Part shown: positions 38,726 through 45,997 of the stretch, piece after piece
How positions within the stretch are numbered: the stretch's first letter is position 1
Layout of the letters: the number at the start of each line of letters is the position of its first letter
Source of the DNA: Agromyces cavernae
Lineage (GTDB): Bacteria; Actinomycetota; Actinomycetes; Actinomycetales; Microbacteriaceae
Assembly (NCBI RefSeq): GCF_021044935.1
Contig: NZ_JAJNMP010000006.1
Location: forward strand, 1 to 52,616
Reading direction: 5' to 3'
DNA length: 52,616 nt
Made by a program: the position numbers and the translations under genes
The notes under the pieces: generated by a model
Told to the model about the DNA's origin: nothing
The model's database searches: none
Seen by the model: only the letters and a program-made list of their open reading frames with translations

Positions 38726-41700
38726 ATGGCGAGACGTAAACGGCAAGTGCCGAATGGACAGCTCTCGTTCGATCTGTGGGGTGCCCCCGAAGTGGACGCT
38801 GACGCACAGCTCGAGGCTGCACGACGCGCCCCGGCGACCGCTACGGAGCAGAGCTTGGCCGGTGGCCAGCTCAGCTTCGACCTATTTGCGATGGATCGCG
38901 GAGATGAGGCCGAACATGAACCACTACGGGCTGATGGCTCAGGAGCACTGGCGCCGGCACGCACCGAGCCGGTACGCGACGCTGGAGAACCCGGAGGAGT
39001 TCTTCACGGAGCTGGGGGAGAGCGCGGCCGCGCAGATCGAAGCACTGAGCGCCCGCCTGGAGCAGACGGTGCCGAGCGATCTGCCGTACCTCGAGGAAGT
39101 GGCGCAGCTTCAAGCGGTCCGGAAGCAGGCCGAGGACGTGGTGCTGAGCGAGTTGGTCTTCTCGGTGACGGCGGAGCCGAGCGGCCTCGCGGAGGAGCTC
39201 GAGACGATGCTCGGCGAGCTGCCGAGCGCGACGATGATCGAGCACGAGCTGCAGTCGATCCAGGAGGACGCGACCGAGGAAGCCGAGCGGGAGGGCTTCT
39301 CGGAGCCGATCCTGTCGGACGAGCAGGAAGCACGGCGCAGCCGACTGCAGAAGATGCTCCCGCTCGTGACGCTCGACCGGGAGCCGGCCGAGATGGACGA
39401 GACGGAGCTGACGAACAGAATCCTCGCTCTGCGGGAGTTCTGGAGCCCAGCGCAGTAGCGTTCCGGCCGAAGTCGCAGGACGACCTCGCGCCGTCTGGCG
39501 CCAAGGCCCGGTTCGCGGCCAACGTCGAGGCGATCGAGACTTCGCGCCGCCTCGAGCAGGAAGGCCGGCCTGCGACCGCGGCCGAGCAGCAGGCGCTCGC
39601 TCGGTGGTCGAGCTGGGGTGCGATCCCTGAGGTGTTCGACGAGGCCAAATCGAACTGGACTACCGAGCGAGCGCAGCTCCGCGCGCTCTTGGACGATGCG
39701 GCCTACGACGCGGCCGGCCGCACCACGATCAACGCGCACTACACCGACCCGGCCTACGTCGCCGAGGTCTGGGCCGCCCTCGACCGCCTTGGCTTCGACG
39801 GCGGCACCGTGCTCGAGCCCGGAAGCGGCGCGGGCACCTTCATCGGCATGGCGCCGGCAAGTGCGCAGATGCTCGGCGTCGAGCTCGACGGCACGACGGC
39901 CGTCATTGCACGCGGCCTCTACCCGCACGCCGACATCCGCACCGAGAGCTTCGCCGAGACCCGGATGCCGCGCGGCCACTTCGACGCCGTGGTCGGCAAC
40001 GTTCCGTTCGCCGACGTCGCGCTGCATGACCCCCTGCACAACGCGGGCGGGCACTCGATGCACAACCACTTCATCATCAAGTCGCTCGCGCTCACTCGTC
40101 CGGGCGGTGTCGTCGCCGTGCTGACGAGCAGCTTCACGATGGACGCCACGAACCCGTTCGCCCGGCGTGAGATGAACGGCATGGCTGACCTCGTGGGCGC
40201 CGTGCGCCTGCCCTCGGGCGCGCACCGCCGCGCCGCGGGCACTGAAGCGCTCACCGACCTCCTCATCTTCCGCCGCCGCGAGGCTGGCGTTCCGCCGCGC
40301 GACGTCGCCTGGGAGACCGTCACCGCGCAGCAGGTCGACGGCACGATCATCAGGACCAACACCTACTTCGACATCCACCCCGAGCACGTGCTCGGCGAGC
40401 TGCACGTCGGCCAGGGCATGTACGGCGGCGAGACGGTCTCGGTTCGCACCGACGACCTCGCCGCGACCCCTGAGCGCCTGCATGGCGCACTCACGGACAT
40501 CACCAGCCGCGCGATCGAGCGTGGCGACGTCTTCACCAAGGCATCTGCGGCCGCCGTCCAGGAGCGCGCGGCGGCCGCCGCGGCGCAGACCAGCTTCTGG
40601 GACGGCACGATCGTCGCGGCCGGCGCCGAGTTCAAGATCGCCCACGGCGGCGCGCTCCGCGACTTCGCAGTGCCGAAGACGCAGGCCGTCGAGCTGCGCG
40701 CGCTTCTGAGTCTTCGCGACGGCGCCCGCGCACTGCTCGACGCCGAGGCAGGCACACTCGACGACACCCGCGAGCTCGACGCGCAGCGCGCGACCCTGCT
40801 GGCCGAGTATCGCGGCTACGTCGCCAAGTTCGGGCCCATCAACCGGTTCACGACGCGCGGCACAGGCCGATTCGAGCCAGTGCTGGACGAGCTGACCGGC
40901 GCGGTCGTGATCGACCCTCAGACCGGCCAGCCGGCCCGAGGAGAGGAGGGCGTCGCCCGCATCACGCCGCGAGCCATCGCGACGTTCAAGCAGGACCCGC
41001 AGAGCGCGCTCGTGCGAGCCCTCGAGCGGTTCGATGAGACCGAGCAGACCAGCGCACCGGCGTCGCTTCTCCTGCGTCGCGTCGTCGTGCCCCGCCCCGC
41101 CAAGCAGGGCGCGGAGACTCCCGCCGAAGCGATCGCGCTCTCGCTCGACGAGACCGGCCGCGTCGACCTCGAGGTCGTCGCGCATCTGCTCGGCGTCGAC
41201 GCCGAGGAAGCGCGCGCGCAGCTCGGCACTCTGGTCTACGAAGACCCGACGAGCGGTGAACTCGTGCACGCACCCGAGTACCTCTCGGGCGAGGTGCGCA
41301 CGAAGCTCGACGCCGCTGCCGCGGCTGCGGAGACCGAGGCGCGCTTCACCGTGAACGTCGAAGCCCTGCAGGCGGTGATTCCCGACCCGATCGGGATCGA
41401 GCAGATCGAGGCCCGTCTCGGATCGGTGTGGATCTCGCCCGAGATCCACGAGCAGTTCCTCCGCGAGCTGCTCAACGACCGAAGCATCCGCGTCGAGAAC
41501 CCGATGCCCGGCGCGTGGGAGGTTCGCGGCTACCGTGCCGGCGTGCTCGCCACCGACGAATGGGGCACCATGCGCCGGCCCGCGGCCGACATCGCGCAGG
41601 CCGTCATGGAGCAGCGGCGCATCGAGGTCCACGACGAGGTTGAGGGCTCGGACGGGAAGAAGCGGAAGGTGCTCAACCCCGTCGAGACCACCGCCGCCCA

Positions 41701-44509
41701 GGAGAAAGCCGACGCCCTGCAGGCGCGATTCTCCGAGTGGGTGTGGGAAGACCCGGCGCGCGCCGCCGAGCTCTCCGACGTGTACAACCGCAGGTTCAAC
41801 TCGATCGTGCTGCGCGACTACTCGCAGGCCGGCGACTACCTCACCCTTCCCGGCCTCGCCGCGACCTTCACACTGCGCCCCCACCAGCGCGCCGCTGTCG
41901 CCCGCATGATCGCCGAACCGGCCGTTGGCCTGTTCCACCAGGTCGGCGCGGGCAAGACGCTGGAGATGATCGTCGGCGCGACCGAGATGCGCCGCATGGG
42001 CTTGATCAACAAGCCCGCGATCGTCGTGCCGAACCACATGCTCGAGCAGTTCTCGCGCGAGTGGCTGCAGGCGTACCCGCAGGCCCGTATCCTCGCCGCG
42101 TCGACCAACGAGCTCACCGGCGACAAGCGCCGGCTGTTCGTCGCCCGCGCCGCCGCGAACGACTGGGACGGCATCGTGCTCACCCAGTCGGCGTTCAAGA
42201 AGATCGGCATCTCGCCGGACTTCCAAGCCGAGTACATCCACGGCCAGATCAGCGAGATGCGGGCCGCGCTCGTCGAGGCGAAGGAAGCCGACGCGATGAG
42301 CGTCAAGCGCATCGAGAAGCGGATCCTCTCGCTCGAGGAGCGGCAGAAGAAGATGCTCGCGATCGAGCGCGATCACGGCGTCTCGTTCGAGGACATGGGC
42401 ATCGACTATCTCGTCGTCGACGAGGCCCACATGTACAAGAACCTCGCCACCGCATCGAACATCCAGGACGCGGCGATCGAGGGCAGCCAGCAGGCGTCTG
42501 ACCTGCACATGAAGCTCGAGTACCTCCGCGGCCGCCACGGCGACCGCGTGGCGACGATGGCGACCGCGACGCCCCTCGCGAACTCTGTCACCGAGGCCTA
42601 CGTGATGCAGCGCTACCTGCGCCCCGACTTGCTCGAGGCGGCAGGCGTGACGAGCTTCGACGGGTGGGCCGCGACGTTCGGATCTCAGGTCACCGAGATG
42701 GAGATGGGACCGGCCGGAGGGTTCCGGCTCAAGACCCGATTCGCACGCTTCCAGAACGTGCCCGAGATGCTGCGCATGTGGCACACCTTCGCCGACGTGA
42801 AGACCGGCGAAGACCTGAAGCTGCCCGTCCCGCTCATCCGCGAGCGGCCCAGCGACGGCAAGCGCGAAATCGAGACGATCGTGCTCGACCCCACGCCCGA
42901 GCTCGACGAGTACATCAAGCAGATCGCCGACCGCGCCGAAGCGGTGCAGAACCGCACCGTCACCGCCGATGAAGACAACATGCTCGTCATCAGCACGGAC
43001 GGCCGCAAAGCGGCCCTCGACCTCCGCCTCGTCGACCAGTTCACCGAGCAGTCCGGCGTCGTCAAGCTCGACGCTGTAGCGACGCAGATCGTGAAGGAGT
43101 GGGAGCGCACCAGGAACAACGAGTACCGCGACGAGGTGAGTGGCCAGACGAGTCCCATCCGCGGCGGAATGCAGATGGTCTTCAGCGACCTCGGCACCCC
43201 GAACGAGAAGCGCTGGGATGCTTACCACGAGCTCAAGGCGAAGCTCGTGGAGGCCGGCATGCCGTCCGACTCGATCCGGTTCATCCACGAGGCGAAGGAC
43301 GACAAGGCCAAGGGCCGGCTGTTCGCGGCCGCGCGCGCCGGCCACGTCTCCGTACTCATCGGTTCCACCGGCAAGATGGGCGTCGGAACCAACGTGCAGG
43401 CGCGCATCACTGCGCTGCACCACATCGACTGCCCGTGGCGGCCGGCCGACCTCGAGCAGCGCGACGGCCGCGGCATCCGCCAGGGCAACCAGAACGCCGA
43501 GGTGGGCATCTACCGCTACGTCGTCGAGCGTTCCTTCGACGCTTACTCGTGGCAGACCGTGGGGCGCAAAGCGAAGTTCATCGCGCAGATCATGCGCGGC
43601 CGTCTCGACACCCGCGAGATCGAGGACATCGGCGACACCGCCCTCTCGGCAGCGGAGGCGAAAGCGCTCGCCTCGGGCAACCCGCTCGTGCTCGACAAGG
43701 CCAACGCGGACTCCGAGTTCCAGAAGCTCCGACGTCAAGAGACCGCGCACCACCGCGCACAGGCAGCCCTCCGCCACCGAGCGCACAACGCGCGCGAGTC
43801 GATCGGCGTGCACGAGCAGATGCTGACCGCACTACGAACTGCGTCCGCGCGCTCCGTCGACGTCAGCGGCGACGCCTTCCGGATGGTCGTCGACGGCCGC
43901 AGCTACGACAGCCGACAGGACGCTGGCGACGCGATCGCCGCCTGGGCATCGCGCAACGAGCTCGCGATCATCCGCGCCAACTCCGAGCGGCCGCTGACGC
44001 TCGGCACCATCGCCGGCCACACCATCACCGTGCGCTCCGAGCAGGTCACCGTCGAGTGGAAGACCGAGGTTCGAGCGCACCTCGCGCTCGAGGGCGTTCC
44101 CTACTCGGGCGGCAACGTCCGCTTCGACGAACTCGGCGGCGCCGGCATCGGTCTCGTGCGCACGCTCGAGAACAAGACGACCGCGATCGCACGCAACATC
44201 TCAGACTCTGAGAAGCGCATCGAGCGCTCGGTGGGAGAAGCCCAAGAAGCCGAGGCACGCCTCGGCAAAGCCTTCCCCCACGCCGACGCTCTGAAGGCCG
44301 CACAGCAGCGCGTCGCCGAGGTCGACGCCGCCCTGGAAGCGTCGAACAAGCCGGCCGAAGAGGAGCCGGCCGACCCGGCCCCCACGCGAAGCAGCATCCT
44401 CTCGGCTTCGTTCCCGTCCGGGCCGACGACGGGCGGAGTCTCGACGCAGACGACGCGCACGACGCATGGGCCGGGCAAGCCATACGAGCGTGCCGAGGCG
44501 GAGCGATAG
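38726..44509 (+). CDS. Giant methyltransferase-like/SNF2-type helicase protein (DarB-like antirestriction family)
   Basis: 1927 residues. It begins MARRKRQVPNGQLSFDLWG and repeats QLSFDLF at 47. Residues about 60-240 are a low-complexity Arg/Gly/Ala/Asp linker whose DNA also encodes another protein. From about 245 the conserved part starts (RPKSQDDLAPSGAKARFAAN). Next come a methyltransferase fold (LEPGSGAGTFIGM about 365; GNVPF about 423) and a superfamily-2 helicase with Walker A HQVGAGKT (about 1070), VVDEAHMYKN (about 1230) and motif VI QRDGRGIRQGNQN (about 1580). The same order is known in phage P1 DarB, which protects injected DNA from type I restriction. ATG 38726 has GAGGGGA upstream. 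The antirestriction role is inference; a large terminator-like hairpin follows. Confidence 0.85.
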   Translation: MARRKRQVPNGQLSFDLWGAPEVDADAQLEAARRAPATATEQSLAGGQLSFDLFAMDRGDEAEHEPLRADGSGALAPARTEPVRDAGEPGGVLHGAGGERGRADRSTERPPGADGAERSAVPRGSGAASSGPEAGRGRGAERVGLLGDGGAERPRGGARDDARRAAERDDDRARAAVDPGGRDRGSRAGGLLGADPVGRAGSTAQPTAEDAPARDARPGAGRDGRDGADEQNPRSAGVLEPSAVAFRPKSQDDLAPSGAKARFAANVEAIETSRRLEQEGRPATAAEQQALARWSSWGAIPEVFDEAKSNWTTERAQLRALLDDAAYDAAGRTTINAHYTDPAYVAEVWAALDRLGFDGGTVLEPGSGAGTFIGMAPASAQMLGVELDGTTAVIARGLYPHADIRTESFAETRMPRGHFDAVVGNVPFADVALHDPLHNAGGHSMHNHFIIKSLALTRPGGVVAVLTSSFTMDATNPFARREMNGMADLVGAVRLPSGAHRRAAGTEALTDLLIFRRREAGVPPRDVAWETVTAQQVDGTIIRTNTYFDIHPEHVLGELHVGQGMYGGETVSVRTDDLAATPERLHGALTDITSRAIERGDVFTKASAAAVQERAAAAAAQTSFWDGTIVAAGAEFKIAHGGALRDFAVPKTQAVELRALLSLRDGARALLDAEAGTLDDTRELDAQRATLLAEYRGYVAKFGPINRFTTRGTGRFEPVLDELTGAVVIDPQTGQPARGEEGVARITPRAIATFKQDPQSALVRALERFDETEQTSAPASLLLRRVVVPRPAKQGAETPAEAIALSLDETGRVDLEVVAHLLGVDAEEARAQLGTLVYEDPTSGELVHAPEYLSGEVRTKLDAAAAAAETEARFTVNVEALQAVIPDPIGIEQIEARLGSVWISPEIHEQFLRELLNDRSIRVENPMPGAWEVRGYRAGVLATDEWGTMRRPAADIAQAVMEQRRIEVHDEVEGSDGKKRKVLNPVETTAAQEKADALQARFSEWVWEDPARAAELSDVYNRRFNSIVLRDYSQAGDYLTLPGLAATFTLRPHQRAAVARMIAEPAVGLFHQVGAGKTLEMIVGATEMRRMGLINKPAIVVPNHMLEQFSREWLQAYPQARILAASTNELTGDKRRLFVARAAANDWDGIVLTQSAFKKIGISPDFQAEYIHGQISEMRAALVEAKEADAMSVKRIEKRILSLEERQKKMLAIERDHGVSFEDMGIDYLVVDEAHMYKNLATASNIQDAAIEGSQQASDLHMKLEYLRGRHGDRVATMATATPLANSVTEAYVMQRYLRPDLLEAAGVTSFDGWAATFGSQVTEMEMGPAGGFRLKTRFARFQNVPEMLRMWHTFADVKTGEDLKLPVPLIRERPSDGKREIETIVLDPTPELDEYIKQIADRAEAVQNRTVTADEDNMLVISTDGRKAALDLRLVDQFTEQSGVVKLDAVATQIVKEWERTRNNEYRDEVSGQTSPIRGGMQMVFSDLGTPNEKRWDAYHELKAKLVEAGMPSDSIRFIHEAKDDKAKGRLFAAARAGHVSVLIGSTGKMGVGTNVQARITALHHIDCPWRPADLEQRDGRGIRQGNQNAEVGIYRYVVERSFDAYSWQTVGRKAKFIAQIMRGRLDTREIEDIGDTALSAAEAKALASGNPLVLDKANADSEFQKLRRQETAHHRAQAALRHRAHNARESIGVHEQMLTALRTASARSVDVSGDAFRMVVDGRSYDSRQDAGDAIAAWASRNELAIIRANSERPLTLGTIAGHTITVRSEQVTVEWKTEVRAHLALEGVPYSGGNVRFDELGGAGIGLVRTLENKTTAIARNISDSEKRIERSVGEAQEAEARLGKAFPHADALKAAQQRVAEVDAALEASNKPAEEEPADPAPTRSSILSASFPSGPTTGGVSTQTTRTTHGPGKPYERAEAER
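38916..39458 (+). CDS. Protein nested in another frame within the helicase gene
   Basis: 180 residues from ATG 38916 (MNHYGLMAQEHWRRHAPSRY), with TGAGG six bases upstream. It has a normal amino-acid mix and ordered helices (FFTELGESAAAQIEALSARL, LPYLEEVAQLQAVRKQAEDV), and ends FWSPAQ. It resembles short TnpV/TraR-like proteins encoded next to such helicases on actinobacterial plasmids, but no function is known to me. In the same DNA the helicase frame gives an Arg/Gly/Asp-rich linker, so this frame looks like the older, selected one. The stop at 39458 falls just where conserved helicase sequence begins. Confidence 0.7.
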   Translation: MNHYGLMAQEHWRRHAPSRYATLENPEEFFTELGESAAAQIEALSARLEQTVPSDLPYLEEVAQLQAVRKQAEDVVLSELVFSVTAEPSGLAEELETMLGELPSATMIEHELQSIQEDATEEAEREGFSEPILSDEQEARRSRLQKMLPLVTLDREPAEMDETELTNRILALREFWSPAQ

Positions 44510-44578
44510 GAGCGCACTCGTTCGGCACTCGATCCCACATCTCTCCTTCCCCCTGATAGCTGCCGCCGAACACACGAA

Positions 44579-44645
44579 GAGCCCCCGTCAAAGGTGCGGT
44601 GCAGCCGCATCGCAGAGCGACGCGAAGCGCCCTTGACGGGGGCTC
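44579..44645. terminator. 13-bp long-range stem after the helicase gene
   Basis: GAGCCCCCGTCAA (44579-44591) pairs exactly with TTGACGGGGGCTC (44633-44645). The 41 bases between contain TGCGG-N-CCGCA and a second small stem, giving a cruciform or three-way shape. It begins 70 bases after the helicase stop. Terminator or structured RNA/DNA element. Confidence 0.65.
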
Positions 44646-44704
44646 GGAGCGTGTAACGATCACGGCTCATGGGGGAAGGCGACCACGCACCTCACGAGGC
44701 CGTG

Positions 44705-44763
44705 CACAGGTCGCACTGAGCGTCACCGCAGCGTGCCCCTGAGAGGCGACGGTGCGACCTGTG
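44705..44763. repeat. 12-bp inverted repeat in the structured gap
   Basis: CACAGGTCGCAC (44705-44716) and GTGCGACCTGTG (44752-44763), perfect arms 35 bases apart, in a region with no ORF. Suits a large stem-loop in single-stranded plasmid DNA or a protein-binding pair. Confidence 0.65.
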
Positions 44764-44790
44764 TGCGGGCGGACGATCGGGGTCCCGCTG

Positions 44791-44845
44791 TCCACCTGTG
44801 GGCGGGACGAGCCCGAAGGAAATAGCTCGTGCCGTCCACAGGTGG
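44791..44845. repeat. 10-bp inverted repeat CCACCTGTGG / CCACAGGTGG
   Basis: Arms at 44791-44800 and 44836-44845 flank 35 bases, the same spacing as the preceding inverted repeat. CCACAGGTGG also occurs beside rep at 9683-9692. It lies directly before the end of the small coiled-coil gene at 44859. Confidence 0.6.
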
Positions 44846-44858
44846 TCAGGGGGATGCG

Positions 44859-45248
44859 TTAGGCGCTGAGCTGCTCTTCCTGAGACTCGGCGACGTTCGT
44901 CGCCGAGTCGTCCGCCGCGACGGCGGGAGCCAGCTTCGGCTTCGCCGCCGCGGCGCGCTTACGCACGCGAGCCTTCTTGTCCGGCTCGCCGAATCCGATC
45001 TTGCGCAGCTCGGCGGCCGTCCACCCAGCAGTGATCGCGCGGTCGTACTCCACAGTGTCGGCGCGCTCCGCCTCGGCGACCTCTGCGGCCGTCTCTCGCT
45101 CGACCTGGGCGATGCGCGCAGCACGCCGGGCGTGCACGTCCGCGAGGTTCTGCCGGGTCTCTGCGAGCGTCCGAATCACCGCGATCCGTTCGTCGAGCCC
45201 GCGCTGTGCTCGGGCGACTGCTTCCTCAATACTGGGTTCCTTTGCCAT
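44859..45248 (-). CDS. Small coiled-coil hypothetical protein
   Basis: 129 residues. An Ala/Arg/Glu-rich helix from about 5 to 70 (ERIAVIRTLAETRQNLADVH) is followed by AGWTAAELRKIGFGEPDKKA and a Lys/Ala tail. The middle could be a small HTH-like unit, suggesting a DNA-binding accessory protein. It is divergent from mobC across the candidate oriT, where relaxosome accessory genes are often found. An inverted repeat GCCGCT-N6-AGCGGC (45249-45266) sits at its start and could be its operator. Confidence 0.6.
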   Translation of the reverse strand: MAKEPSIEEAVARAQRGLDERIAVIRTLAETRQNLADVHARRAARIAQVERETAAEVAEAERADTVEYDRAITAGWTAAELRKIGFGEPDKKARVRKRAAAAKPKLAPAVAADDSATNVAESQEEQLSA

Positions 45249-45293
45249 GCCGCTAGTTTAAGCGGCACCGCCAACGAACGACCGCGCTTTGCG

Positions 45294-45433
45294 CACGGTG
45301 ACGCGGCGGCTTCCAGCGCATAGCGCTGTCAGCACCCCGTCACGGTGACGCGGCGGCTTCCAGCGCATAGCGCTGTCAGCACCCCGTCACGGTGACGCGG
45401 CGGCTTCCAGCGCATAGCGCTGTCAGCACCCCG
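45294..45433. repeat. Three tandem 47-bp repeats, each with a palindrome
   Basis: Copies at 45294-45340, 45341-45387 and 45388-45433 are identical except for the last base. Each contains CAGCGC-ATA-GCGCTG, a perfect hairpin (45314-45328, 45361-45375, 45408-45422). There are no spacers, so this is not CRISPR. The 47-bp period is about four and a half helical turns. Confidence 0.95.
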
Positions 45434-45483
45434 CTCATGCCGATGGCAGAGCGGATGACCGCCGGAGGCGGAGCAAGCTATAT

Positions 45484-45500
45484 ATTTAGGTTCCCTAAAT
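45484..45500. promoter_or_regulatory. AT-rich inverted repeat ATTTAGG-TTC-CCTAAAT
   Basis: Perfect 7-bp arms in an otherwise GC-rich stretch, about 80-115 bp before the mobC start. Likely part of the mobC/relaxase promoter, an operator, or the relaxosome binding region. Confidence 0.6.
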
Positions 45501-45598
45501 GGCTTGCATCCTCGACTTGGCGTCGCGGATGCGGCACACTGGAGGTGTGGCCCCGCGTTGTCGGGGTCGCTGCGCTAGGCATGAAAGGCGGCAACAGA

Positions 45599-45997
45599 GT
45601 GACCGATGAGACGTCTCCGAAGGCGCCCGGCAGTCGTCGCCGACGTGCGAATGCCGAGGGCGGCCGTCATCACTTTCACAAGGTGAAGGTGACGCCCGAG
45701 GAAGAGGGCCGGCTCGCCGCTATGGCGGCGGCTCAGCGCGTGACGATCCCGCGCCTTCTCGTCGAGTCAACCTTCGCGCAGAATGCCGGCACGACCGTCA
45801 CCGAGCGGCGCGACGCGCAAGCTGAGCTCTTCCGAATTCATCGCCTGCTCGCAGCGTCGTCGAACAACATCAACCAGATCGCGAAGGCGACGAACGCGAC
45901 GGGCGAGATTCAGGCGGAGCTGCTCGAAACGCTGAAGGCGCATCGCCGCATCGCCGCCAACGTGACGACCGCAATCGACGGGCTCGGACTGCAGTGA
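45599..45997 (+). CDS. mobC: Relaxosome accessory protein MobC
   Basis: 132 residues from GTG 45599 (ATG 45581 is a possible alternative). Basic N terminus (SRRRRANAEGGRHHFHKVKV) with an RHH-like strand and helix, then the MobC signature AASSNNINQIAKATNATGEI. MobC proteins bind oriT and help the relaxase open the strands at the nick site. The relaxase starts within the last codons (GTGA overlap). The repeats upstream are its natural target. Confidence 0.9.
   Translation: MTDETSPKAPGSRRRRANAEGGRHHFHKVKVTPEEEGRLAAMAAAQRVTIPRLLVESTFAQNAGTTVTERRDAQAELFRIHRLLAASSNNINQIAKATNATGEIQAELLETLKAHRRIAANVTTAIDGLGLQ

Larger units (their letters stand above)
45249..45598. other. Candidate origin of transfer (oriT) between divergent genes
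   Basis: 350 gene-free bases directly upstream of mobC and the relaxase, where MOBP plasmids carry oriT. It holds an inverted repeat at 45249-45266, three 47-bp tandem repeats, an AT-rich inverted repeat at 45484-45500, and a small CCCCG-N6-CGGGG hairpin (near 45551-45566). The nick site cannot be identified by eye. Confidence 0.6.

Noticed and set aside
39110..43813. A 1567-codon open frame on the minus strand opposite the helicase gene
   Set aside because: It is antisense to conserved helicase motifs, has Arg/Leu/His-rich shadow composition and no recognisable domain. Long antisense frames are expected in high-GC DNA.
45294..45433. Possible CRISPR array
   Set aside because: The three 47-bp units are directly abutting with no spacers, and no cas genes are present.
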